Part shown: in pieces, positions 13,960 through 21,977 of the stretch | How positions within the stretch are numbered: the first letter of the stretch is position 1 | How the letters are laid out: each line of letters opens with the position of its first letter | Assembly: GCA_034434695.1 (NCBI GenBank) | Contig: DAOTYY010000085.1 | Location: 1 to 36,510, forward strand | Reading direction: 5' to 3' | Source: DYEC01 sp034434695 | Lineage (GTDB): Bacteria; Chloroflexota; Anaerolineae; Anaerolineales; Anaerolineaceae | DNA: 36,510 bases | Translations under genes and position numbers: made by a program | Notes under the pieces: generated by a model | Database searches by the model: none | What the model saw: only the letters and a program-made list of their open reading frames with translations | Told to the model about the DNA's origin: nothing

Positions 13960-15594
13960 ATGACAAGACAAAGAATTACAGATGATCTGCATGCGCTGCT
14001 TGGCGTGTTACCAAAACATATTGCCGACGCAGTCGTAAAAGAAAATAACTCAGATAAATTACTGGAAATCGTGCTGGATTTAGGGCGCATTCCCTTGGCG
14101 CGCTTTGTGGATTGTGAAGTCAAGCTAAGCGAGTCAGAGGTCAGTCACGAGGATATTGATTTTGTCGTCTCTCGTATTGGTGAGTTTGACGCCGATAACC
14201 GCGCTGGGCTGGAACGCACCCTGCACCGTATTTCTGCCATTCGCAACCGCCGCGGGCATATCGTTGGTTTGACATGTCGTGTTGGGCGCGCTGTCTATGG
14301 CACATTGGACATCATTCAAGACCTGGTCGAATCCGGCAAGAGTCTGCTGATCTTGGGCAAGCCGGGTATCGGAAAAACGACCATGTTGCGTGAGGCGGCG
14401 CGTGTGCTGGCAGAGACCAAACGGGTGGTGATCGTGGATACCTCGAACGAAATCGGCGGGGATGGCGATGTGCCGCATCCGGCAGTCGGCCGCGCCCGTC
14501 GAATGCAGGTGAAGACGCCTTCGCTGCAGCATGAGGTGATGATCGAAGCAGTGGAAAATCACAATCCGGAAGTGATTGTGATTGACGAAATCGGTCGCGA
14601 GCTGGAAGCCGAAGCGGCGCGCACAATTGCCGAGCGTGGTGTTCAACTCATCGGCACGGCGCACGGACGCACGCTGGAAAACCTGCTGCTCAACCCGACG
14701 CTCTCTGATCTGGTGGGCGGGATCGAATCGGTAACGCTTTCCGATGAAGAAGCCCGCCGGCGCGGCACGCAGAAAACTGTTCTGGAACGCCGTGCTCCGC
14801 CGACCTTTGATGTGCTGGTAGAGATACAGGAACGCGATTATCTGGTGGTACACCCGGACGTCGCTGCGGCGGTGGATGCGCTGGTGCGCGGCTATCCCCT
14901 GCAGCCGGAGGTGCGTTACCGGGATGAGAAGGGAGAGATTCACATTGAAAAACCACCGGCGCCGCCGGCAATGCGCACTTTTTCCCAGGGGTTGCGCCGC
15001 TCTGCGGGAATGAACGGTGTTGAAAATGGCGGTCCGGTTCGTCAGAGCGGGAATGGTTTGCAACGTCCGCAGCCTCGCGAATCATTGGGAGCCGCCCCGA
15101 GTACCGAGCCGGGCGAAACCCGTCTGCAGCCGATCCGCATTTATCCTTATGGCGTAGCGCGCAACCGTCTGATGCAGGCTGCCAAGCGCTTGGGCGTGCC
15201 GGCGCTGGTAGTGCGCGAACTGGACGAAGCCGAAGTGGTGATGACGCTGCGCACCTATTACCGCAGCCGGCAGCAAACGATTCTTAACGCTGAAGAACGC
15301 GGTTTGAGCATCTACGTTCTGCGCGCTAATACGGTTAACCAGATGGAGCAATCACTGGCTGATCTGTTCAACCTTTCGCTCGCCGCTTCCCCGCCATCTG
15401 CAGATTGGGAAGAAGTTGCTGCTCAAACGCAATTGGCAATCGAGTCGGTGTTGAACGGCAGACGTTATGTAGACCTGCCTCCGGCGAATGCTACGATCCG
15501 CCGTTTGCAACATGAAATGGCACGTCAGGCGGACCTGGTTTCCCACTCGTACGGCAAAGACCCCTACCGGCGCGTGCGTATTTTCCGTGAGTAA
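13960..15594 (+). CDS. SpoIIIAA/Ycf45-like AAA ATPase with C-terminal R3H domain
   Basis: 544 residues. The N-terminal part (1-115; LHALLGVLPKHI, HRISAIRNRRGHIVGLTCRVGRAV) and the ATPase core resemble SpoIIIAA and chloroplast Ycf45. Walker A is GKPGIGKT (about 133-140), Walker B EVIVIDEIGRE (about 204-214), and GTAHG acts as sensor. A variable P/Q-rich linker follows (about 330-385), then a beta-alpha domain (about 390-470; IYPYGVARNRLMQAAKRLG). The protein ends with an R3H motif, RRLQH (R-x3-H), then LVSHSYGKDPYRRVRIF, which binds single-stranded nucleic acid. The function is not established; an ATP-driven nucleic-acid role is inferred. No sporulation genes are near, so a role in sporulation is not implied. 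tmk follows after 31 bases. Confidence 0.9.
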   Translation: MTRQRITDDLHALLGVLPKHIADAVVKENNSDKLLEIVLDLGRIPLARFVDCEVKLSESEVSHEDIDFVVSRIGEFDADNRAGLERTLHRISAIRNRRGHIVGLTCRVGRAVYGTLDIIQDLVESGKSLLILGKPGIGKTTMLREAARVLAETKRVVIVDTSNEIGGDGDVPHPAVGRARRMQVKTPSLQHEVMIEAVENHNPEVIVIDEIGRELEAEAARTIAERGVQLIGTAHGRTLENLLLNPTLSDLVGGIESVTLSDEEARRRGTQKTVLERRAPPTFDVLVEIQERDYLVVHPDVAAAVDALVRGYPLQPEVRYRDEKGEIHIEKPPAPPAMRTFSQGLRRSAGMNGVENGGPVRQSGNGLQRPQPRESLGAAPSTEPGETRLQPIRIYPYGVARNRLMQAAKRLGVPALVVRELDEAEVVMTLRTYYRSRQQTILNAEERGLSIYVLRANTVNQMEQSLADLFNLSLAASPPSADWEEVAAQTQLAIESVLNGRRYVDLPPANATIRRLQHEMARQADLVSHSYGKDPYRRVRIFRE

Positions 15595-15625
15595 AAACCG
15601 ATTATCCAGCCGCAAGGAAGATTTC

Positions 15626-16243
15626 ATGATGTTCATTACACTCGAAGGACCAGAGGGCGGAGGAAAAACGCTCCACATTGCGCCGTTAGCGGAGAAGCTG
15701 CGTCAGCGAGGTTATCCTGTGTTGACAACGCGAGAGCCGGGCGGCACGCCAATAGGTGATCAGGTACGCGCGATTTTGACCAATCTAGAGAACAAGGGAA
15801 TGCACCCGCGCACGGAAACGCTGCTTTTCTGTGCGGCGCGGGCGCAACTGGTTGAGCAGGTCATTCGTCCTGCCTTGCAACAGGGTATGCTTGTCTTAAG
15901 CGACCGCTATGCTGATTCCACATTGGCGTATCAGGGATATGGACATGGCTACGATCTGACGCTTTTGCGGCAACTGCTTGATTTCGCCACCGGAGGGCTT
16001 TGGCCTGATTTGACCCTTTTGCTGGATGTGGATGTGGAGACCGGCTTACAGCGCAAACGCGGCGGGGGTGAGTGGAATCGGTTGGATGATTATGAGCTGG
16101 AATTTCATCGCCGCGTTCGGCAGGGCTATCAGGAGCTGGCGCGCACTCAGCCTGCACGCTGGGTGGTGATTGACACGCTCTGCCCGGTTGAAGAAGTTCA
16201 AGAAACAATGCTGCAGGCAATACTGAAACGCTTGCCCGATTAG
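15626..16243 (+). CDS. tmk: Thymidylate kinase
   Basis: 205 residues. It phosphorylates dTMP to dTDP for DNA synthesis. The P-loop EGPEGGGKT is near 7-15, the DR-x motif is SDRYADSTLAYQG, and the lid-region sequence GGGEWNRLDDYELEFHRRV follows. TREPGGTPIG carries the dTMP-binding arginine block. The ATG at 15626 follows AAGGAAG (15614-15620); a second ATG directly after (15629) is equally possible. Upstream codons in the same frame lie within the R3H gene and are not conserved. The P-loop ends GGGKT-L rather than the common SGKST, a minor variation. A different TMK-like gene lies at 29393. Confidence 0.93.
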   Translation: MMFITLEGPEGGGKTLHIAPLAEKLRQRGYPVLTTREPGGTPIGDQVRAILTNLENKGMHPRTETLLFCAARAQLVEQVIRPALQQGMLVLSDRYADSTLAYQGYGHGYDLTLLRQLLDFATGGLWPDLTLLLDVDVETGLQRKRGGGEWNRLDDYELEFHRRVRQGYQELARTQPARWVVIDTLCPVEEVQETMLQAILKRLPD

Positions 16244-16281
16244 TGGTTTAAAACAAACGCATGGTTATGAAAGGAAACATT

Positions 16282-17514
16282 ATGAAAAAGTTCTGGTTTT
16301 CCATCTCGATGTTGACTATTCTGGCGCTGGCTGCCTGTCGTCCGGCGATCCCGGCAACAATGCCTACCCTCACTCAGCCTGCCCCACAAGAACAGGCAAC
16401 CGTTGCGCCGCAGGCGCAGCCGACTCGCGAGTTCACCGCCTCCGAACCGGCTACCTGTCGCCCGGAAACCGTACAAATTCCCGATATTCAAGAAGGTGAG
16501 TGGGTTAAGGGGCCTGCCGATGCTCCTATCACCATGATTGAATACAGTGATTTTCAATGTCCGTACTGTGGTCTTCTTGAGCCGGTGCTGGAAAAACTCC
16601 TCGAGCAGCATGGTGACCAGATTCGCTTTGCTTTTCGTCATTTTCCGCTTTCCGGGCATGACAAATCGCGTTTATCCGCTCAGGCTGCCGAGGCAGCCGG
16701 TAAGCAGGGTAAGTTCTGGGAGATGCACGACCTGTTATTCGAGAAACAGCAGGAATGGGCTTCGCTGTCGCCTGACCAGTTCCCGGTTTACGTCAAAGAC
16801 CGCGCTGCCGAGTTAAACCTTGACGTGGCACGCTTTGAAAGCGATATGCAAAGTGACGGGATCAAACAGAAGGTCACGGATGCACTGAACGCCGCTTTGC
16901 AGGCAGGCATTGGCGGCACACCTTACGTCTACATCAACGGCAGCTTTTATCAAGGGGATTACACCATTGAGAGCATTCAAAACTTTGTCAAGTTTCAGGA
17001 GAAGAAGTTCAAAGAATGTCCCCCGATGGCAATTGATCCTTCCAAGGAATATACCGCCACGATTTCCACCGAGAAGGGCGATATTGTCATCAGATTGTTC
17101 CCTGATAAAGCGCCGATGGCAGTGAATAACTTCATCTTTCTAGCAAAGCAGGGCTGGTATGACAACACCGACTTTTTCGCCGTGATCCCAGAGGTGGCTG
17201 TTCTGGGCGGTGATCCCAGCGGCACCGGCACCGGCACGCCCGGCTTTCTGTATACCAGCGAGGTCACGCCGGATTTGCGCTTTGACCGCGCCGGGCTGGT
17301 CGGGATGGATCCCAACGGCACCATTGACTCCAATGGCAGCCGCTTTTTCATCACCTTGGCGCCATTGCAACGCTTTGACGGTTATTTGACCATCTTCGGC
17401 GAAGTGGTTTCGGGGATGGATATTGTTAACAAATTTGAGGCGCGCGATCCCTCACAAGGGAGCAACCTGCCACCGGCAGTGAAGGTGAAGACAGTGACGA
17501 TCGCGGAAAAGTAA
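16282..17514 (+). CDS. Lipoprotein fusing DsbA-like thioredoxin and degenerate cyclophilin domain
   Basis: 410 residues from the ATG at 16282, with AAGGAAAC just upstream. The lipobox LAAC places the lipid on Cys19, followed by a P/Q/T-rich linker. A DsbA-like (Thioredoxin_4) domain covers about 72-240 with the redox motif FQCPYC (Cys93, Cys96) and the AAEAAGKQGKFWEMHD helix. A cyclophilin domain follows (about 255-410; ATISTEKGDIVIRLFPDKAPMAVNNF). In this copy the active-site stretch reads FFAVIPEVAVLGGDP: the catalytic arginine of the usual FHRVI is missing, so isomerase activity is doubtful. Two extra cysteines (59, and one in ECPPM before the cyclophilin) are shared with the next protein. 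It would act outside the membrane in protein folding. Confidence 0.88.
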   Translation: MKKFWFSISMLTILALAACRPAIPATMPTLTQPAPQEQATVAPQAQPTREFTASEPATCRPETVQIPDIQEGEWVKGPADAPITMIEYSDFQCPYCGLLEPVLEKLLEQHGDQIRFAFRHFPLSGHDKSRLSAQAAEAAGKQGKFWEMHDLLFEKQQEWASLSPDQFPVYVKDRAAELNLDVARFESDMQSDGIKQKVTDALNAALQAGIGGTPYVYINGSFYQGDYTIESIQNFVKFQEKKFKECPPMAIDPSKEYTATISTEKGDIVIRLFPDKAPMAVNNFIFLAKQGWYDNTDFFAVIPEVAVLGGDPSGTGTGTPGFLYTSEVTPDLRFDRAGLVGMDPNGTIDSNGSRFFITLAPLQRFDGYLTIFGEVVSGMDIVNKFEARDPSQGSNLPPAVKVKTVTIAEK

Positions 17515-17521
17515 TCCTGCT

Positions 17522-18751
17522 TTGAAGCGTCTTGGGTTTGTCCTGTTCCTGTGCGGCTTCCTGCTGACGGCTTGCGCCGGGCAGGAAGCCTCTGCGCCTT
17601 CTCAAAGAACGCCGGGCGTCAGCCTGCCTTCCATACATTCCACCACGCCGCCCGCTGAGTGTGTGGCTCTCAACATAGAGCCGACACCTGATGCAACTTT
17701 ATCCGCTTATTTTCCACCCGCCGCTGCAGGCGACTGGCGCGTCGGCAGCGAAGAAGCCGCGATAACGTTTATTATGTACGGCGATTTTCAATGTCCGTAT
17801 TGTGCCCAACTGTATCCGGTATTGTTCCGTTTGCAGGTGGATTTTCCTGATGATGTACAGGTAGTATTCCGCCATATTCCGCTCTCTTCCCATGACAAGG
17901 CGGTTCTGGCAGCGCAGGCGGCTGAGGCAGCCGGGAAACAGGGACATTTTTTTGAGATGGCGGAAAAACTATATGCAGAGCAGGCAGGATGGGTAGAACT
18001 TACACCGCAACAATTTTCGGGCTGGCTGGAGGACGCAGCCGCCGCCATTGGGCTGGATGGAACACGATTTCGGGATGATTTCAACTCCTCTGAGGTAAGA
18101 CAACGTGTGAGTGAGGCAAAGCAGGCAGTCGAACATCTGATTCCGGGTACGCCTTTTCTGCTGATCAACGGCGAGCCATATATCAACCGGCCGCGCAATT
18201 ATGAAAGCCTGGCAACCATTGTAGAATTTATTCGCCTTCAAAAACGCCAGTTCACCGATTGTCCACCAATGCAGATTCGCGCTGATCACCGGTACACTGC
18301 TACTCTGCAAACGGAAAAGGGAGATATTGTCATCGAGCTGTATCCGCAACATGCGCCGATGGCAGTAAACAGCTTTGTCTTTCTGGCGCGGCAGGGCTGG
18401 TTTGATGGGATGACTTTTCATCGCGTTATACCGGGTTTTGTGGCGCAGACCGGCGATCCAAGCGGCACTGGCGGCGGACATGCCGGCTATTACTTTGACA
18501 ATGAGATTTCCGATTTGCGCTTTGATAAGTCCGGTGTGGTGGGAATGGCGAATTCGGGGCCGAACACGAACGGCAGTCAGTTTTTCATTACATATGTTCC
18601 GCTTCCCGGTTTGGACGGCAAATATACCGTGTTTGGTCAGGTGGTGGCAGGGATGGATGTGGTGCAGCGCCTGACACCGCGCGACCCTGCTCAGGGCGGA
18701 AGCCTTCCGCCGGGCGATCTTGTAAAACGGGTGACTATTAACGAACAATGA
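17522..18751 (+). CDS. Lipoprotein fusing DsbA-like thioredoxin and cyclophilin peptidyl-prolyl isomerase
   Basis: 409 residues, TTG start 7 bases after the previous gene. The signal ends in LLTAC with acylated Cys18. The DsbA-like domain has FQCPYC (Cys91, Cys94) and the same AAEAAGKQGHFFEMAE helix as the upstream protein. The cyclophilin domain is complete: GMTFHRVIPGFVAQTGDP keeps the catalytic arginine, the phenylalanine and the glutamine, followed by GVVGMANSGPNTNGSQFFIT. The two genes are clearly tandem duplicates (matching architecture and blocks of identity), and only this one has an intact isomerase site. Cys47 and the cysteine in DCPPM match the extra pair of the first copy. Role inferred: oxidative folding and proline isomerisation of exported proteins. 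Confidence 0.9.
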   Translation: MKRLGFVLFLCGFLLTACAGQEASAPSQRTPGVSLPSIHSTTPPAECVALNIEPTPDATLSAYFPPAAAGDWRVGSEEAAITFIMYGDFQCPYCAQLYPVLFRLQVDFPDDVQVVFRHIPLSSHDKAVLAAQAAEAAGKQGHFFEMAEKLYAEQAGWVELTPQQFSGWLEDAAAAIGLDGTRFRDDFNSSEVRQRVSEAKQAVEHLIPGTPFLLINGEPYINRPRNYESLATIVEFIRLQKRQFTDCPPMQIRADHRYTATLQTEKGDIVIELYPQHAPMAVNSFVFLARQGWFDGMTFHRVIPGFVAQTGDPSGTGGGHAGYYFDNEISDLRFDKSGVVGMANSGPNTNGSQFFITYVPLPGLDGKYTVFGQVVAGMDVVQRLTPRDPAQGGSLPPGDLVKRVTINEQ

Positions 18752-20013
18752 GGCAAAGCGCTTCCTCGTCTCTCCATCTTCCTTCTCTAGCGATGTTTCT
18801 GATCAGCGGGCTGGGGTTGTTGCTGTATCTGAGTGCAGCGGTCGGTTTGGTGTTTCTGGCGCTGTTCGCTCTTATCATGGGTGCTTCGCCTGACCAGCAG
18901 GTATTGCCGATGTTGTCGCTCGCCTGGATAACAGGATTTTTCGGTATGCTCTTACTGCCCTCGCTGGGGCTGTCATTATCCCGACTGCTAAACCTGCGTT
19001 TTTCACTCCATCTGGCATTTCCGCTGGTTCGTAAGGGCGGCTGGCTGATGCTGTTTTGGCTGCTGGTGATTGGACTGGGGGCATGGGTCAGCCGCTGGGA
19101 TGGGGCAAAGTGGTTGGTGTTGCCGCTGTTGCAGGTGCTGGCGGCGGTCATCCCGCTCTGGTGGCTGCTCAGTATCGGTCAACGCGCCATCCCCCAGGTG
19201 CTCAGTGCCGAACGACAATGGGGATTGGTCAGCTTTGGGCTGGTATTGGGGATGCCGCTGGTGATCGTGGTAGAGGTGGTCATGCTGGGAGTGGTTGGTG
19301 TGGTTGCTCTGGTTTGGTTTTCTGCCCAGCCGGAGCTGGTGAGTCAGTTAACTGCCGCTATGGAGCGTTTATCAGAGTTCAGTCCTCAGTCGCTCCAGCA
19401 ATCCGAGCTGATACTGGATGTACTCCGCCCATTGCTGGTACAGCCGGCAGTGGTGTTCGTGATGATGATCGTGACGGTCGTGATCATCCCAATGGTTGAA
19501 GAGCTGCTCAAACCGGCGGCGCTGTTGCTATTCATTCGGCGTGAGCTGACGCCCGCAGCGGGTTTTGCGGGCGGACTGTTATGTGGCGCAACCTTTGCGC
19601 TGGTGGAGACGCTGGGAAGCCTGGCAACGCCGGCAGGTGATTCATGGTCGTTGCTTGTGCTCGGGCGCTTTGGGACGGGTATGCTGCATACGACGACCAC
19701 TGCACTGGTTGGATGGGCGCTCGCTTCTGTCCGGGAGCAGGGCGGGATCTGGCGACTGATCCAGGTGTATTGGATTGCTGTAGCGTTCCATGGCTTATGG
19801 AATGTATTTGGCTTGCTGGTCGGCTTTGTGAATATTCTGCCTTCGGTAGCGGCGGAGTCATCTTTCCTATCGCTGGCGTTGCTGCTGGGCAGGATTGCCC
19901 CGCTGGTTTTGGGTTTTTTGATGCTGGTCTTGCTGATCTTGCTGATCGGTTCCAGCCGCAAGGTGGCAATACAGCGCGCCCTGGCGGAAAGCAAGCAGGA
20001 AATTGGGTTATAA
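18748..20013 (+). CDS. PrsW-like intramembrane protease family protein
   Basis: 421 residues with about ten transmembrane helices, ATGA overlap with the preceding gene. The PrsW hallmarks are present within membrane segments: EELLKP (Glu251, Glu252, Lys255), FALVE (283-287), a histidine in GMLHTTTTALVG (His314) and AFHGLWN (His348). In Bacillus PrsW cleaves the anti-sigma factor RsiW; the substrate here is unknown and no sigma/anti-sigma pair is in the window. An N-terminal block of four or five hydrophobic helices precedes the conserved core. Its stop codon lies inside the TATAAT box of the next gene. Confidence 0.82.
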   Translation: MRQSASSSLHLPSLAMFLISGLGLLLYLSAAVGLVFLALFALIMGASPDQQVLPMLSLAWITGFFGMLLLPSLGLSLSRLLNLRFSLHLAFPLVRKGGWLMLFWLLVIGLGAWVSRWDGAKWLVLPLLQVLAAVIPLWWLLSIGQRAIPQVLSAERQWGLVSFGLVLGMPLVIVVEVVMLGVVGVVALVWFSAQPELVSQLTAAMERLSEFSPQSLQQSELILDVLRPLLVQPAVVFVMMIVTVVIIPMVEELLKPAALLLFIRRELTPAAGFAGGLLCGATFALVETLGSLATPAGDSWSLLVLGRFGTGMLHTTTTALVGWALASVREQGGIWRLIQVYWIAVAFHGLWNVFGLLVGFVNILPSVAAESSFLSLALLLGRIAPLVLGFLMLVLLILLIGSSRKVAIQRALAESKQEIGL

Positions 20014-20014
20014 T
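20009..20014 (+). promoter_or_regulatory. -10 box of the DedA gene
   Basis: A perfect TATAAT overlaps the TAA stop of the PrsW-like gene and lies 34 bases before the next ATG. AAAAGGAA before that ATG can serve as ribosome binding site. A -35 is not evident. Confidence 0.5.
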
Positions 20015-20048
20015 TCGCCTGCCAATTTATTGAGAAAAGGAACGATCA

Positions 20049-20723
20049 ATGGATTTCTTTGAACTGGTTAAGTTTGCAATAGATTTTGTCATTCATCTGG
20101 ATAAATATCTGAGCATGATTATCAACTGGGCAGGGGTCTGGACGTATGCGGTGTTATTTGTGGTGATTTTTATTGAGACCGGGCTGGTGGTGATGCCGTT
20201 TCTGCCCGGCGATTCGTTGCTTTTTGCTGCTGGCACCTTTGCCGCTCTGGGCGATTTGAACCCATTTTTGATGTGGTTTTTGCTTTCCGGCGCGGCGATT
20301 CTGGGCGATACGGCAAATTACTGGATCGGTCACTTTGTCGGTGAGAAGGCTTTCACTGGCAACTCGCGCCTGATCAAGAAAGAGTACCTGGAACGCACCC
20401 ATGCGTTTTACGAGAAACATGGCGGCAAGACGATCTTCCTGGCGCGCTTCATTCCCATTATCCGCACTTTTGCGCCATTTGTTGCCGGTGTGGGGCGGAT
20501 GCGCTATGGTTATTTTATTTCATACAATGTATTTGGCGGTTTACTCTGGCCCGGACTGTTCATTTTTGCGGGTTACTTCTTTGGAAATGTTCCGCTGGTG
20601 AAAGAGAATTTCTCGCTGGTGATTATCGCCATTATTGTCATTTCGGTCATTCCGGCAGTAATCGAGGCTTTGCGAAACCGTAAATCGCCAGCTAAAACCG
20701 AGATTGAACCTGAGATTAGCTAG
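20049..20723 (+). CDS. DedA/SNARE-associated family membrane protein
   Basis: 224 residues. The DedA pattern is clear: ETGLVVMPFLPGDSLLFAAG (about 38-57), GAAILGDTANYWIGHFVGEKAF, then FYEKHGGKTIFLARFIPIIRTFAPFVAGVGRMRY with the conserved arginines and glycines, and about five hydrophobic segments. DedA proteins are integral inner-membrane proteins; several family members move undecaprenyl phosphate or other lipids between leaflets. That activity is inferred for this one. A PlsC-type acyltransferase follows directly, and a polyprenyl-linked glycan locus lies 3 kb downstream, so a lipid role fits. The C-terminus ends in a short charged tail. Confidence 0.9.
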   Translation: MDFFELVKFAIDFVIHLDKYLSMIINWAGVWTYAVLFVVIFIETGLVVMPFLPGDSLLFAAGTFAALGDLNPFLMWFLLSGAAILGDTANYWIGHFVGEKAFTGNSRLIKKEYLERTHAFYEKHGGKTIFLARFIPIIRTFAPFVAGVGRMRYGYFISYNVFGGLLWPGLFIFAGYFFGNVPLVKENFSLVIIAIIVISVIPAVIEALRNRKSPAKTEIEPEIS

Positions 20724-20742
20724 TGATCGGGGGAGGTCTGAA

Positions 20743-21417
20743 ATGAAGCGCGAGACATTGCAAAACTGGATGCGTTTCATTTTCCATAAATTTACCCGTC
20801 TGGAGTTCATTCACCCGGAGTATGTACCTTCACAGGGCGGGGTGATTGTGGCGACCAATCATCTTTCGCGGCTGGATATTCCGGTGTTGTTTTTGATTCC
20901 CACCCGCCCGGATATTACCGCATTAGTGACGGATAAGTACAAACGTTATCCCTTTTTCCGCTGGTTTGCCGAGACTGCTCGCGGTATCTGGATTGACCGC
21001 ACCAAAGCGGACTTTACTGCTTTCCGTGAAGCGATTGCAATCCTGCGCCGCGGCGGGTGTGTAGGGATTTCACCAGAAGGCACGCGTAGCCAGACGGGGG
21101 AACTGCTGGAAGGCAAAGCCGGCACGGCGTTGCTGGCGCTTAAGGCGGATGTGCCGATTGTGCCGGTTGGTCTTTCCGGAACGGAGAAGGCACTGGAGGG
21201 TATTGTTTCTTTGAAGTACCCAACGATCACGGCAAAGTTCGGACCGGCGTTCCGCTTGGAGCCACTGAAGCGCGAAACGCGCGAAGAAACGCTCAAACGC
21301 TATACGGATGAAATCATGTGCCGGATTGCCATGCTGTTGCCGGAACGTTACCGCGGTTTTTATCGTGATCATCCGCGCCTGAAAGAGCTGCTTGAGAGCG
21401 GCGAGGGGGAAGCATAG
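20743..21417 (+). CDS. 1-acyl-sn-glycerol-3-phosphate acyltransferase (PlsC-like)
   Basis: 224 residues. It is of the family that transfers an acyl chain to lysophosphatidic acid. The catalytic H-x4-D motif is NHLSRLD (His40, Asp45), followed by FFRWFAETARGIWIDR, SPEGTRS and VPIVPVGLSGTE, the four family blocks. The ATG at 20743 is chosen because GGGGGAGG (20729-20736) lies seven bases upstream; the upstream in-frame codons overlap the DedA gene. It is a peripheral membrane enzyme without obvious transmembrane helices. The substrate could also be another lysolipid. Confidence 0.9.
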   Translation: MKRETLQNWMRFIFHKFTRLEFIHPEYVPSQGGVIVATNHLSRLDIPVLFLIPTRPDITALVTDKYKRYPFFRWFAETARGIWIDRTKADFTAFREAIAILRRGGCVGISPEGTRSQTGELLEGKAGTALLALKADVPIVPVGLSGTEKALEGIVSLKYPTITAKFGPAFRLEPLKRETREETLKRYTDEIMCRIAMLLPERYRGFYRDHPRLKELLESGEGEA

Positions 21418-21431
21418 CCGCATTGTTGCGG
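21418..21431. terminator. Short hairpin between convergent genes
   Basis: CCGCA (21418-21422) and TGCGG (21427-21431) form a 5-bp stem with a TTGT loop exactly between the ends of the acyltransferase and the interrupted redoxin gene. There is no T run on either strand, so it is a weak candidate. Confidence 0.25.
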
Positions 21432-21434
21432 TGA

Positions 21435-21950
21435 TTACGCCGTTGAATAGCGTACAATGGCGCAGCCATAAGGGGATGTCTGACTGATAGGGGGAAGTTG
21501 TCCGTTTATCAGAGCTTCAACAGCTTCAAAGAGGTAAAAACGGTTTGGCGTTTGCCGGCGAAAGCTGACATCATCCAGCGCGCCATGGTAGCGCAGAATG
21601 CCTGCCTGGTCCACAACGAAAAACTCAGGAGTGGTTTGGGCGTTGTACAACGTGGTCGCTTTCAGTTGACGATCGAGCAGTACCAGTGGAATACCGCGCT
21701 GGTGGGCAACTTCTCGAATCAGATGATCGGACTCATTGGCGTTTGGTGCAATGGCAATCAGTATGACGCGCTTGCCCCATGTTGTCAGGCGCGGCTACAA
21801 TACATTATCTACCCGTTCGCATACCGGACAATCTGCCGACCAAAAGTTAAGAATCGTCACTGTCCGGTCTGGCTGGATTAGAGCGTGCAGGTTGCTCTCT
21901 AGATCAGGAAGCTGAAGATTAGGCGCTGGGCTGTTGACTTGCAAAGACAT
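21435..21950 (-). pseudogene. Redoxin/thioredoxin-like gene with one in-frame TAG
   Basis: Read on the minus strand from the ATG at 21950, one continuous frame of 172 codons encodes a redoxin: NSPAPNLQLPDLES, then ILNFWSADCPVCERVDN with a CxxC redox pair (Cys41, Cys44), and after the interruption VILIAIAPNANESD, GIPLVLLDRQ, TTPEFFVVDQAGILRYHGALDD and YGCAIVRYS. Codon 52 is TAG (21797-21795), between VDNVL and PRLTTWG. Both halves stay in the same frame and keep good family features, with no indel, so this is a single nonsense change, a sequencing error or a recoded codon. No tRNA for TAG is seen here. The downstream ATG-like restart would lack the redox site. The gene is convergent with the acyltransferase and downstream of the epimerase gene on the same strand. 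Confidence 0.8.
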
Positions 21951-21977
21951 GTTGCCAAAGGATGTCGTTTTTTTTGA

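Noticed and set aside
14134..15063. Long minus-strand frame opposite the R3H ATPase gene
   Set aside because: It is a shadow of a gene with clear ATPase motifs; its translation has no recognisable domain.
13960..15594. Sporulation gene spoIIIAA
   Set aside because: Only the ATPase part is shared; the R3H tail and the lack of spoIIIA neighbours argue for the Ycf45/R3H group instead.
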